A stretch of 64,000 bases of DNA, from the NCBI RefSeq assembly GCF_036013955.1, contig NZ_CP107903.1:2356001-2420000 (forward strand), written 5' to 3'. The stretch is from Streptomyces sp. NBC_00459. GTDB taxonomy: Bacteria > Actinomycetota > Actinomycetes > Streptomycetales > Streptomycetaceae. Positions 45,899 through 55,159 of the stretch are shown piece by piece. Below the pieces are notes generated by a model, which saw nothing but the letters and a program-made list of their open reading frames with translations, did no database searches and was not told the DNA's origin. Every line of letters starts with the position of its first letter. Positions within the stretch are counted from its first letter, which is position 1. The position numbers and the translations under genes are program-made.

Positions 45899-46717
45899 TC
45901 AACTCCCTGATGACGCAGGGGCGGTGGGAACGCTCACGTCGAAGTGCCGCGCACCGGGAGCCGCTTTCATGAGGCCGGTGAGCGCACGGGCTTTCGCGCC
46001 GCCCTTCTCGCCGCTCCCCCACGCGACGGTCCGGCCGTCACCCAACTCCAGCGAGACGGAGTCGTACGAGCGCACCTTGACGGTCCGGACGGCCCGCGCG
46101 ACGGCACTCGGCAGATCGCCCGCCACCCGCACCGCCTCGCGCACCAGCCGGTCACTGCCGAAGCGGCGCAGACTGGCGGTCTGCGAACCGGTCCGGGACA
46201 GCGTCAATTCCAATACGGGTACACCCTTTGGCGCATCTGAAACCGTCGCGAATCGCACGCCTTTCGCGTCTACTTCGACATACTTGCCCCCATTCCCGGC
46301 GCTTTCGACAATCAGGACCGGGGTGCGTTCGACCACTTTCAGCACGATTCCGTGCGGCCAGGATCGAGTGACCTCAACCGAGTCAATTCGGGGCAATTCA
46401 CGGAGCAGTCGGGACTCAATGGTGTCGGTGTCGACGGAAACGAGCGGTTTCCCGACCGGCGCGTCGGCGGCTTCACGCACCTGCGCCTGCGTCAGAACAC
46501 CGGTCCCCGACACCGATACACGCTCCACCCGCGTCCACCCGGAGCCGTACAGGACCCAGAGGACGCCTCCGCCGAGGACGAGCAGGGCGAGGGCCAGGAT
46601 GACGACCGTACGAAGCCTGCGCGGCCCCAGGCGGCCCAGGAGGCCCGGCCGGCGGGGCGGGCCGGAGGTGTCCTGCTGCCGTTCGCCTCGTTCGGCGGTC
46701 GTCGCTCCTCCGGCCAC
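45899..46717 (-). CDS. ftsQ: Cell division protein FtsQ
   Basis: A 272-residue single-pass divisome protein. The cytoplasmic Arg-rich N terminus is followed by one membrane helix (TVVILALALLVLGGGVLWVL), then the POTRA domain (RVERVSVSGTGVLTQAQVREA) and the FtsQ domain. The GTG at 46717 lies 5 bp after AGGAG; an upstream GTG at 46762 lacks such a site. FtsQ works with FtsL and FtsB-type proteins to activate septal wall synthesis. Confidence 0.95.
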   Translation of the reverse strand: MAGGATTAERGERQQDTSGPPRRPGLLGRLGPRRLRTVVILALALLVLGGGVLWVLYGSGWTRVERVSVSGTGVLTQAQVREAADAPVGKPLVSVDTDTIESRLLRELPRIDSVEVTRSWPHGIVLKVVERTPVLIVESAGNGGKYVEVDAKGVRFATVSDAPKGVPVLELTLSRTGSQTASLRRFGSDRLVREAVRVAGDLPSAVARAVRTVKVRSYDSVSLELGDGRTVAWGSGEKGGAKARALTGLMKAAPGARHFDVSVPTAPASSGS

Positions 46718-46778
46718 GCCTGCTCCTTTTTTTCCTGGCTCGGTTCGCCTCCAGGGGGTCACCTCGCCGATGCGTTTC

Positions 46779-47870
46779 CTAGCGGCGCCGCGAGGCGATC
46801 GCCTCGTACACCATGCCGACGAGCAGGTCGTCGGCGTCCCGGCGACCGAACTCGCTGGCGGCGCGGGACATCTCGTACAGCCGGTGCGGGTCGGCGAGCA
46901 CGGGCAGGACGTGGCGCTGGACCCACTCGGGCGTCAGTTCCGCGTCGTCGACCAGGAGTCCGCCGCCTGCCTTGACCACCGGCTGGGCGTTCAGCCGCTG
47001 TTCGCCGTTGCCGATGGGCAGCGGGACGTAGGCGGCCGGGAGTCCGACGGCGGAGAGTTCGGCGACGGTCATCGCGCCCGCACGGCAGAGCATCATGTCG
47101 GCCGCGGCGTACGCGAGGTCCATCCTGTCCACGTACGGTACCGGGATGTAGGGGGGCATCCCCGGCATCTGGTGTACCTGCGGCAGTTCGTTCTTCGGGC
47201 CGACCGCGTGCAGCACCTGGATGCCGGCCTGCTGGAGGTACGGCGCGACCCGCTCGATCACCTCGTTCAGGTGCCGGGCGCCCTGCGAGCCGCCGGAGAC
47301 CAGCAGCGTCGGCAGGCTCGGGTCGAGCCCGAACGCGGCCCGCGCCTCGGGGCGTACGGCGGCCCGGTCGAGGGTGGCGATGGAGCGGCGCAGCGGGATG
47401 CCGATGTACCGCGCGTCCCGGAGCTTGCTGTCCGGGGTGGAGACGGCGACCTGGGCGGCGTACCGCGAGCCGATCTTGTTGGCGAGGCCGGGGCGGGCGT
47501 TGGCCTCGTGGACGACGATCGGCACGCCCAGGCGCTTGGCGGCGAGGTAGCCGGGCAGGGCCACATAGCCGCCGAAGCCGACGACGCAGTCCGCCTTGGT
47601 GCGCTCCAGGATCTGCTCGGCGGCCTTGATGGTGCCGCGCAGCCGCCCGGGGACGGTGATCAGCTCGGGGGTGGGCTTGCGCGGCAGCGGGACCGCTGGG
47701 ATCAGCGCCAGGTCATAGCCCCGCTCGGGGACGAGCCGGGTCTCCAGACCGCGTTCCGTGCCCAGGGCCGTGATCCCCACTGTGGGATCGGCCCTGCGCA
47801 GGGCGTCCGCGAGGGCGAGCGCGGGCTCGATGTGACCGGCGGTCCCCCCACCGGCGAGTACGACATGCAC
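46779..47870 (-). CDS. murG: UDP-GlcNAc transferase MurG
   Basis: A 363-residue membrane-associated glycosyltransferase that adds GlcNAc to lipid I to make lipid II. The N-terminal glycine loop is VLAGGGTAGHIEPALA and a second is VSGGSQGARHLNEV. The UDP-GlcNAc pocket contains AGAMTVAELSAVGLPA and LPIGNGEQRLNAQPV. The GTG at 47870 is 6 bp from the ftsW stop. Length is normal. Confidence 0.97.
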   Translation of the reverse strand: MHVVLAGGGTAGHIEPALALADALRRADPTVGITALGTERGLETRLVPERGYDLALIPAVPLPRKPTPELITVPGRLRGTIKAAEQILERTKADCVVGFGGYVALPGYLAAKRLGVPIVVHEANARPGLANKIGSRYAAQVAVSTPDSKLRDARYIGIPLRRSIATLDRAAVRPEARAAFGLDPSLPTLLVSGGSQGARHLNEVIERVAPYLQQAGIQVLHAVGPKNELPQVHQMPGMPPYIPVPYVDRMDLAYAAADMMLCRAGAMTVAELSAVGLPAAYVPLPIGNGEQRLNAQPVVKAGGGLLVDDAELTPEWVQRHVLPVLADPHRLYEMSRAASEFGRRDADDLLVGMVYEAIASRRR

Positions 47871-47876
47871 CGAAAT

Positions 47877-49247
47877 TCACCGCTCTCCGGACGAACGCGC
47901 CGCCGAGGCACGCCGTCTCATCGTGTTCCATCTCCGGGGGCTCCGATCGGACACCGGGCCCCCAGCTCCCCGCTTTCTACCAAAGCGGGGTTGCCGCAAC
48001 GAAAGCGCCGCCCGCGCACCCGGTTCGTCGCGGGCGAAGGCGATCAGCAGTCCGACGGCGAACATGGTCGGCAGCAGGGCGGAGCCCCCGTAGGAGAACA
48101 GCGGGAGCGGGACACCGGCGATCGGCAGCAGGCCGAGCACCGCACCGATGTTGATCACTGCCTGAGCGGTGATCCAGGTGGTCACACCTCCCGCGGCGTA
48201 CCTCACGAAGGGGTCCTCCGTGCGTCCGGCCACGCGGATACCCGCATAGCCTAGGGCCGCGAAGAGGGCGAGTACCGACAGCGTCCCCGCCAGGCCCAGT
48301 TCCTCACCGGTGACGGCAAAGATGAAGTCGGTGTGGGCTTCGGGCAGTTGCCCCCATTTTTCCACACTCGCGCCGAGGCCCGAACCGAACAGGCCACCGG
48401 AGGCGAGCGCGTAGATGCCGTGCACGGCCTGCCAGCAGGAGGTGGTCCCGGTGCCGGGCTCGGTGGCGCCGATGCACTGGAAGCGGGCCATACGGTTGGG
48501 GCTGGTCTTGATGAGGACCAGGCCGATGAACATGGCGACCGACAGCACACCCACGAACAGTCGCGTGGGCGCCCCGGCCAGCCACAGCAGCCCGAACAGG
48601 ATGGCGGTGAGGATGATCGCCGTCCCCATGTCGCCACCGAGCATGATCAGGCCGAGCAGCATGAACGTCACCGGGACCAGCGGCACCAGCATGTGTTTCC
48701 ACTGTGTGAGCAGCCGCTTGTCCTCCTTGCGCGCGATCAGGTCGGCGCCCCACAGCACCAGGGCGAGCTTGCCGAACTCGCTCGGCTGGATCTGGAAGGA
48801 GCCACCCAGCGGGATCCAGTTCTGGTTGCCGTTGACCGCCACTCCTATCCCCGGCACCTGGACGAGGACCATCATGAAGACCGAGCCGGCGAGGATCGGG
48901 TAGGCGAGGGCCCGGTGCAGCTTCACCGGAATGCGCGAGGCCGCGAACAGCAGCACGCCGCCGATGGAGGCCGCGAGGAACTGCTTGCGGAAGAAGTAGG
49001 AGCCGGGCAGCGACAGCTGGAGCGCCTTGATCTGGGAGGCCGAGTAGACCATCACCAGCCCGAGCACCGTGATCAGCAGGGATCCGCCGAGGATCACGTA
49101 GTAAGCGGTCAGCGGCCGGTCCCAGGCCCGCTGCACACGCCTGTGGAAGCGGCGTACGGGGTTGTCGCGGGGCGGCCGGGGTGCGGCGGGCCGCCGAACC
49201 CGCACGCGCCCCTGAACGGGCGCCTGCCTGGTACGACTACTGGGCAT
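47877..49247 (-). CDS. ftsW: SEDS-family septal glycosyltransferase FtsW
   Basis: A 456-residue polytopic protein with about ten helices, the septal peptidoglycan polymerase partner of FtsI. Family motifs include NGNQNWIPLGGSFQIQPSEFGKL, GGDMGTAIILT, LGLAGTLSVLALF and PIAGVPLPLFSYGGSALL. The basic N terminus (about 55 residues) is cytoplasmic. The ATG at 49247 is used; the upstream open frame lies in repeat DNA. The gap to murD (49248-49505) is filled with interspersed repeats. Confidence 0.97.
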   Translation of the reverse strand: MPSSRTRQAPVQGRVRVRRPAAPRPPRDNPVRRFHRRVQRAWDRPLTAYYVILGGSLLITVLGLVMVYSASQIKALQLSLPGSYFFRKQFLAASIGGVLLFAASRIPVKLHRALAYPILAGSVFMMVLVQVPGIGVAVNGNQNWIPLGGSFQIQPSEFGKLALVLWGADLIARKEDKRLLTQWKHMLVPLVPVTFMLLGLIMLGGDMGTAIILTAILFGLLWLAGAPTRLFVGVLSVAMFIGLVLIKTSPNRMARFQCIGATEPGTGTTSCWQAVHGIYALASGGLFGSGLGASVEKWGQLPEAHTDFIFAVTGEELGLAGTLSVLALFAALGYAGIRVAGRTEDPFVRYAAGGVTTWITAQAVINIGAVLGLLPIAGVPLPLFSYGGSALLPTMFAVGLLIAFARDEPGARAALSLRQPRFGRKRGAGGPVSDRSPRRWNTMRRRASAARSSGER

Positions 49248-49249
49248 CA

Positions 49250-49431
49250 GAGCCTCCGCGCGCCCCGGAGTGGCGCGGGGCTGTGTCCGATCTGCGGCTC
49301 CGCCGCAGGGCGCGACCAGCCCGCACCGCGCAGCGAGGGAGTCGCCCGTCCCGCGCGCCCGAAAGTGGCGCGCAGCGCCCTCGAAGGGGCGCGGGGAACT
49401 GCGCGACCAGCCCACACCGCGCCCGCACCGG
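49250..49431. repeat. Composite of interspersed repeats in the murD-ftsW gap
   Basis: Holds a block with GGCGCGGGGCTGTGTCCGA and the hairpin TGCGGC-tcc-GCCGCA, a dispersed Streptomyces repeat (family B), then family A copy 3 (49386-49431) with the GCGGGGAACTGCGCGA core. Nothing in this gap looks coding. It is an unusual interruption within the otherwise overlapping dcw genes. Confidence 0.7.
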
Positions 49432-49505
49432 ACAACCCACCGACCGTGACCGAGCCATATCCGACCTCACGCGTCCCTCCAGGCACCGCGGCCGAAGACC
49501 GACCG

Positions 49506-50942
49506 TCAGGTCCCCGCAGCGAGTTCGCGAACGGCCTGCGCGAACGCGTCACCGCGCTTGTTGTAGTTGACGAACATGTCCATGGAGGCACAGGCCGGTG
49601 CCAGCAGCACCGTGTCGCCCGCCTCGGCCAGCCGCCGGGCCTCCTGAACAGCCGCGAGCATCGCCCCAGTGTCGGTCCGGTCGAGGTCGACGACGGGTAC
49701 TTCCGGGGCGTGTCGCGCGAGGGCTTCGCCGATCTGCGCGCGGTCGGCGCCGATCAGCACCACCCCGCGAAGTCGCTTTGCCGACTTGGCGACCAGTTCG
49801 TCGAAGGTCGCGCCCTTGGCGAGCCCGCCGGCGATCCACACGATCGACTCGTACGCCGCCAAGGAGGCCTCGGCCGCGTGGGTGTTGGTCGCCTTGGAGT
49901 CGTCGACGTAGGCGACCCCGTCCACGTCGGCCACGTGCGCGATGCGGTGCGCGTCCGGGGTGAAGGCCCTCAGGCCGTCCCGGACGGCCTTCGCGGGCAC
50001 CCCGAAGGCGCGGGCGAGGGCAGCCGCGGCAAGGGCGTTGGCGATGTTGTGCGGGGCCGGCGGGTTGACGTCCGCGACCTCGGCCAGTTCCTGGGCGTTC
50101 CGCTGCCGGTTCTCGACGAACGCGCGGTCGACCAGGATGCCCTCCACGACGCCGAGTTGGGACGGTCCGGGCGCACCGAGCGTGAACCCGACGGCCCGGC
50201 AGCCCTCCTCGACGTCCGCCCCGCGCACCAGGTCCTCGGTGGACGGTTTGCCGGTGGCATCCGCGTTGTAGACACAGGCGACCCGATTGCCCTCGTAGAC
50301 GCGCCCCTTGTCGGCGGCGTACGCCTCCATGGAGCCGTGCCAGTCGAGGTGGTCGGGGGCGAGGTTGAGGACGGCGGCGGAGTGGGCGCGCACGGAGGGC
50401 GCCCAGTGGAGCTGGTAGCTGGAGAGTTCGACGGCGAGGACGTCGTACGTCTCCTCGCCGAGGACCACGTCGATGATCGGCGTGCCGATGTTGCCGACGG
50501 CGGCCGTACGCAGGCCTGCCGCCCGCAGGATCGAGGCGAGCATCTGGGTGGTGGTCGTCTTGCCGTTGGTACCGGTGATCGCGAGCCAGGGCGCTGGTTC
50601 TCGACCGTCCAGGCCGCGCAGCCGCCAGGCGATCTCCACGTCACCGACGACGTCCACGCCCGCCTCGGCCGCCGCCGCGAAGAGCGGTGAACTCGGCTTC
50701 CAGCCGGGCGAGGTGACGACGAGTCCGGTCCCCTCGGGCAGCGTCTCCGCGTCCCCGAGGCGTACCTCGATGCCCTCCAGGGCCGCCGCGCGTTCCCGGT
50801 GGGCCTCGGAGTCGCCGCCGTCCACGACGGTGACCAGGGCACCGAGGGCGGTCAGGGCGCGGGCGGCGCTGATGCCGCTCACACCGAGACCGGCGACGGT
50901 GACCCGCATGCCCTCCCAGTCGCTGCCCTGACCGGATGTCAC
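49506..50942 (-). CDS. murD: UDP-MurNAc-L-alanine:D-glutamate ligase
   Basis: A 478-residue Mur ligase adding D-Glu to the stem peptide. The ATP-binding loop is ITGTNGKTTTTQM. The N-terminal Rossmann region is VTVAGLGVSGISAARAL, and the third domain contains YVDDSKATNTHAAEASL and FDELVAKSAKRLRGVVLIG. The GTG at 50942 overlaps the mraY stop (GTGA). Confidence 0.97.
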   Translation of the reverse strand: MTSGQGSDWEGMRVTVAGLGVSGISAARALTALGALVTVVDGGDSEAHRERAAALEGIEVRLGDAETLPEGTGLVVTSPGWKPSSPLFAAAAEAGVDVVGDVEIAWRLRGLDGREPAPWLAITGTNGKTTTTQMLASILRAAGLRTAAVGNIGTPIIDVVLGEETYDVLAVELSSYQLHWAPSVRAHSAAVLNLAPDHLDWHGSMEAYAADKGRVYEGNRVACVYNADATGKPSTEDLVRGADVEEGCRAVGFTLGAPGPSQLGVVEGILVDRAFVENRQRNAQELAEVADVNPPAPHNIANALAAAALARAFGVPAKAVRDGLRAFTPDAHRIAHVADVDGVAYVDDSKATNTHAAEASLAAYESIVWIAGGLAKGATFDELVAKSAKRLRGVVLIGADRAQIGEALARHAPEVPVVDLDRTDTGAMLAAVQEARRLAEAGDTVLLAPACASMDMFVNYNKRGDAFAQAVRELAAGT

Positions 50943-52012
50943 TTCTCGGCCGCCCATCCCGCGTAGAAGATGCCCAGTCCGACGATCACGCAGATGCCCT
51001 GGATGATCCAGAAGCGGACCACGACAAGGACTTCGGACCATCCCTTGAGTTCGAAGTGGTGCTGGAGTGGCGCCATCCGGAAAACCCGCTTGCCGGTGAG
51101 CTTGAAGGAGCCGACCTGGATGACCACCGACATGGTGATCAGCACGAACAGACCGCCGAGAAGCGCCAGCAGCAGTTCCGTACGGGAGCAGATCGCGAGA
51201 CCGGCGAGCGCGCCGCCCAGGGCCAGTGAACCGGTGTCGCCCATGAAGATCTTGGCGGGCGATGTGTTCCACCACAGGAAGCCGAGGCAGGAGCCCATCA
51301 GCGCCGAGGCGACGACGGCGAGGTCCAGTGGATCTCGTACCTCGTAGCAGGCGGACGGGTTGGTCAGCGTCTGCGCGTTGGCGCAGGCCTCCTGGAACTG
51401 CCAGACGCCGATGAACGTGTACGCGCCGAAGACGAGGACGGAGGCGCCGGTGGCGAGGCCGTCCAGACCGTCCGTCAGGTTCACGCCGTTCGACATGGCG
51501 AGGATCATGAAGAGTGCCCAGACGACGAACAGCACCGGGCCGATCGTCCAGCCGAAGTCCTGGACGAAGGACAGCTTCGTGGACGCCGGCGTGTTGCCGA
51601 GGTTGTCCGCGAACTGGAGCGAGAGCACCGCGAAGGCGATACCGACGGTCAGCTGGCCGGCCATCTTCGCCTTGGCCCGCAGACCGAGCGAGCGCCGCTT
51701 GACGATCTTGATGTAGTCGTCCAGGAAACCGACCAGGCCCATGCCGCCCATCAGACCGAGCACCAGCAGCCCGGAGAAGGTCGGCGGCTTGCCGGTGATC
51801 ACCTTGGACAGGAAGTACGCGGCGAACGTCGCCAGGATGAAGGCGATACCGCCCATGGTGGGCGTACCGCGCTTGGCGTGGTGCTCGCGCGGGCCGTCGT
51901 CACGGATGTACTGGCCGTAGCCCTTCCGTGCCAGCAGCTTGATCAGCAGCGGAGTGCCGATCAGCGTCAGGAAGAGACCGATGACTCCCGAGAACAGGAT
52001 CTGGTTCATCAT
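50939..52012 (-). CDS. mraY: Phospho-MurNAc-pentapeptide transferase
   Basis: A 357-residue integral membrane enzyme with ten helices that transfers phospho-MurNAc-pentapeptide to undecaprenyl phosphate, forming lipid I. Signatures are DDGPREHHAKRGTPTMGG and SNGVNLTDGLDGLATG, plus FMGDTGSLALGG. The start is MM: ATG at 52012 or 52009. The reading overlaps the murF stop (ATGATGA-type context), so it is coupled to murF. Confidence 0.97.
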   Translation of the reverse strand: MMNQILFSGVIGLFLTLIGTPLLIKLLARKGYGQYIRDDGPREHHAKRGTPTMGGIAFILATFAAYFLSKVITGKPPTFSGLLVLGLMGGMGLVGFLDDYIKIVKRRSLGLRAKAKMAGQLTVGIAFAVLSLQFADNLGNTPASTKLSFVQDFGWTIGPVLFVVWALFMILAMSNGVNLTDGLDGLATGASVLVFGAYTFIGVWQFQEACANAQTLTNPSACYEVRDPLDLAVVASALMGSCLGFLWWNTSPAKIFMGDTGSLALGGALAGLAICSRTELLLALLGGLFVLITMSVVIQVGSFKLTGKRVFRMAPLQHHFELKGWSEVLVVVRFWIIQGICVIVGLGIFYAGWAAEK

Positions 52013-53424
52013 CGGACGGCAACCTCACCCTCGGTACCGCCGGGGAGCAGCGCCTGCGCCACCCTTTCGAGCCCGACCGACCGGGACGCCTTCACGAGCA
52101 CGACATCCCCCGGGCGCAGCTCGCTGCGCAACAGGTCGACAGCCGCCTGTGCGTCGGACACGTGCACCGACTCCTCACCCCACGAACCCTCGTTATATGC
52201 GCCCAGTTGGAGCCAGGACGCTTCCCTGCCCCCGACCGCGACGAGCTTGCCGACATTGAGCCGGACGGCCAGCCGTCCGACCGCGTCGTGCTCGGCGAGC
52301 GCCTCGTCCCCGAGCTCGGCCATCTTGCCGAGCACCGCCCACGTACGACGTCCCCTGCCCATGGCCGCGAGCGCGCGCAAAGCCGCTCGCATGGACTCGG
52401 GGTTCGCGTTGTAGGCGTCGTTGACGATCGTCACGCCGTCCGGGCGCTCGGTGACCTCCATCCGCCAGCGGGAGAGGGAGCCCGCCTCGGAGAGCGCGGT
52501 GGCGATCTCGTCTGCGGACATGCCCAGCTCATGGGCGACGGCGGCGGCGGCGAGCGCGTTCGACACGTGATGCTCACCGTACAGGCGCATGGTCACGTCG
52601 CTTGCACCGGAGGGTGTGTGGAGCCTGAAGGCAGGCTGTCCCCTGTCCGTGAGTCGCACGTTCTCGGCGCGTACGTCCGCTTCGCCGGACTCGCCGAAGA
52701 AGATCACTTTCGCCTTCGTTCGAGCAGCCATGGCCCGCACGAGGGGGTCGTCGGCGTTCAGGATCGCGGCGCCGCCGTCGGCCTCGGAGGGCAGTGCCTC
52801 GACGAGTTCGCCCTTCGCCTGTGCGATCTGCTCGCGTCCGCCGAACTCGCCGATGTGGGCGGTGCCCACGTTGATGACGAGGCCGATCTGCGGGGGCGTC
52901 AGTTCCGTCAGATAGCGGATGTGACCGATTCCGCGGGCACCCATCTCCAGGACCAGGAACCTGGTCTCCTCGGTGGCGCTCAGCGCGGTCAGCGGCAGCC
53001 CGATCTCGTTGTTGAGCGATCCGGGCGTGAAGACCGTCGGCGCCTTGTGCCGGAGCACCTGGGCGATCAGGTCCTTGGTGCTGGTCTTGCCCGCGGAGCC
53101 GGTGAGGGCCACGAGGGTCGCGCCGAGCTTCTGGACCACGTGCCGTGCGAGGGCGCCCAGCGCCCGCTGTACGTCGTCCACGACGACCGCGGGCACACCG
53201 ACCGGCCGGGAGGCCAGTACGGCGACCGCGCCCGCCTCGACGACCGCGGCGGCGAAGTCGTGGCCGTCGACGTGCTCGCCGGCGAAGGCGACGAAGAGGC
53301 TGCCGGGCTCCACCTCACGGGAGTCCCTGACGACCTGTCCGGTGACCTGGACCGACGGATCCGGTATGTCGTGCGTCTGCCCGCCGACGACTTCAGCGAT
53401 CTCGGCGAGAGAGAGGGCGATCAC
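52009..53424 (-). CDS. murF: UDP-MurNAc-tripeptide:D-Ala-D-Ala ligase
   Basis: A 471-residue Mur ligase completing the pentapeptide. The ATP loop is LTGSAGKTSTKDL; other marks are NNEIGLPLTAL, LVLEMGARGIGHI and VNDAYNANPESM. The GTG at 53424 lies 4 bp after the murE stop. Length and domain order are normal. Confidence 0.96.
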   Translation of the reverse strand: MIALSLAEIAEVVGGQTHDIPDPSVQVTGQVVRDSREVEPGSLFVAFAGEHVDGHDFAAAVVEAGAVAVLASRPVGVPAVVVDDVQRALGALARHVVQKLGATLVALTGSAGKTSTKDLIAQVLRHKAPTVFTPGSLNNEIGLPLTALSATEETRFLVLEMGARGIGHIRYLTELTPPQIGLVINVGTAHIGEFGGREQIAQAKGELVEALPSEADGGAAILNADDPLVRAMAARTKAKVIFFGESGEADVRAENVRLTDRGQPAFRLHTPSGASDVTMRLYGEHHVSNALAAAAVAHELGMSADEIATALSEAGSLSRWRMEVTERPDGVTIVNDAYNANPESMRAALRALAAMGRGRRTWAVLGKMAELGDEALAEHDAVGRLAVRLNVGKLVAVGGREASWLQLGAYNEGSWGEESVHVSDAQAAVDLLRSELRPGDVVLVKASRSVGLERVAQALLPGGTEGEVAVR

Positions 53425-53428
53425 AAGT

Positions 53429-55129
53429 TCATCCCTGGGTCTTCTGGATAGCTTCGCGAAGCACCTGGCGGTCGTCGAACGGACGGACCACTCCGGCGAT
53501 GTCCTGGCCCTGCTCATGGCCCTTGCCGGCGACCAGCACGGTGTCTCCGGGCCGCGCGCGGGCCACGGCGGCGTTGATGGCAGCGGCCCGGTCCTCGAAC
53601 ACCTGGACCTCGCCGCGCTCGTGGGCCGGCACGGAGGCCGCGCCTTCGAGCATGGCCGCCAGGATCGCGAGGGGGTCCTCGGAGCGCGGGTTGTCGGAGG
53701 TCAGTACGGCGGTGTCGGCGAGCCGGGCCACGGCGGCGCCCATGGGCGCGCGCTTGGTGGTGTCCCGGTCCCCGCCGCAGCCGAGCACCACGTGCAGGCT
53801 GCCCTCGGTGACCTTGCGCAGCGCGCGCAGCACCGATTCGACGGCGTCCGTCTTGTGCGCGTAGTCGACGACCGCGAGATACGGCTGGCCCACGTCCACC
53901 CGCTCCAGGCGCCCCGGCACTCCCGGTACGGCGGCGATGCCGTCGGCGGCGGCCTGCGGGTCGAACCCGGCCTCGGCGAGAGCGACGATCGCGGCGAGGG
54001 TGTTGGCGACGTTGAAGGTGCCCGCGAGCGGCGACCTCGCGCTGATCCGCTGGTCCTTGGGGCCGACCACCGTGAACGTCGAGTCCATCGGGCCGATCCG
54101 GACGTTCTCGGCACGCCAGTCGGCGTCCGGGTGGCCCTCGGCGGAGAAGGTGACGACCGGGACAGTGGCCTCCTGGGCGAGCCGTCGGCCGTAGGCGTCG
54201 TCGTGGTTGACGACCCCGAGCTTGCTGCGTTCGGGAGTGAACAGCCGCGCCTTGGCCTGGAAGTAGTCCTCCATGCCGGAGTGGAACTCCATGTGCTCCG
54301 GGCTGAGGTTGTTGAACACGGCGATGTCGAATACGCAGCCGTCGACCCGGCCGAGGACCAGCGCGTGGCTGGAGACCTCCATGGCGACCGCCTCGACCCC
54401 TCGCTCGCGCATCACCGCGAACAGGGCCTGGAGGTCGGTGGCCTCGGGCGTGGTGCGTTCGGACTTGATGCGCTCGTCGCCGATGCGCGTCTCGACCGTG
54501 CCGATCAGCCCGGTGGCCCGCTCCGTCCTGAGGCCGCCCTCGACGAGGTACGCGGTGGTGGTCTTGCCGGAGGTGCCGGTGATGCCGATCTGGAGCAGGT
54601 CGCGCCCCGGACGGCCGTAGATCGTGGCCGCCAGTTCGCCCATCCGCGCGCGCGGGTCGTCGGCCACCAGCACCGGAAGGCCGGTGGCGGCGGCGCGTTC
54701 GGCGCCGGTGGGGTCGGTCAGCACCGCGGCCGCGCCGAGGCCGGCGGCCTGCGTCACGAAGTCGGCGCCGTGCAGCCGGGCCCCCGGGAGGGCTGCGTAC
54801 AGGTCGCCGGGGCGGACGGCGCGCGAGTCGTGGGTGATGCCCGTGACCGCGACGATCGCCTCCTGCTCGGCGTTCCGCGGGGCCGGGGGCTGTGGGGCAC
54901 CCAGCTGGCCGACCAGTTCCGCGAGGGGTGTGGCGGAGACGTGAACCGGCCTCGGCGGTCCCGGATATGTCACAGGAACGCCCTTCTGGGTGGTTTGGTA
55001 CTGATCGGCGTTTGGCACGGCGGTGAGCGTACCGGGCGCACCCCCGGACGAGCGAAGTGAGGGCGCGGCCGGGGCGTGCGCCGGGGCGCCGTGCCCCGGG
55101 TCTGGAGAGTCGGGAGAGATCGTGTTCAC
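53429..55129 (-). CDS. murE: UDP-MurNAc-dipeptide:diaminopimelate ligase
   Basis: A Mur ligase adding diaminopimelate (LL-DAP in Streptomyces). The ATP loop is ITGTSGKTTTAYL and the DAP-specific motif DNPR is present in LTSDNPRSEDP. The chosen GTG at 55129 (566 residues, AGGAAACAGCTC upstream) gives a 52-residue Pro/Ser/Ala-rich extension of low complexity. A GTG at 54973 (VTYPGPPRPVHVSATPL) would give the usual length of about 514 and is also plausible. Confidence 0.93.
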   Translation of the reverse strand: MNTISPDSPDPGHGAPAHAPAAPSLRSSGGAPGTLTAVPNADQYQTTQKGVPVTYPGPPRPVHVSATPLAELVGQLGAPQPPAPRNAEQEAIVAVTGITHDSRAVRPGDLYAALPGARLHGADFVTQAAGLGAAAVLTDPTGAERAAATGLPVLVADDPRARMGELAATIYGRPGRDLLQIGITGTSGKTTTAYLVEGGLRTERATGLIGTVETRIGDERIKSERTTPEATDLQALFAVMRERGVEAVAMEVSSHALVLGRVDGCVFDIAVFNNLSPEHMEFHSGMEDYFQAKARLFTPERSKLGVVNHDDAYGRRLAQEATVPVVTFSAEGHPDADWRAENVRIGPMDSTFTVVGPKDQRISARSPLAGTFNVANTLAAIVALAEAGFDPQAAADGIAAVPGVPGRLERVDVGQPYLAVVDYAHKTDAVESVLRALRKVTEGSLHVVLGCGGDRDTTKRAPMGAAVARLADTAVLTSDNPRSEDPLAILAAMLEGAASVPAHERGEVQVFEDRAAAINAAVARARPGDTVLVAGKGHEQGQDIAGVVRPFDDRQVLREAIQKTQG

Positions 55130-55159
55130 GAGCTGTTTCCTGGCTGGTTTCCGTGCTGA

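Noticed and set aside
49250..49505. Insertion sequence remnant between murD and ftsW
   Set aside because: No transposase fragment, terminal inverted repeats or target duplication is visible; the DNA matches short dispersed repeats instead.
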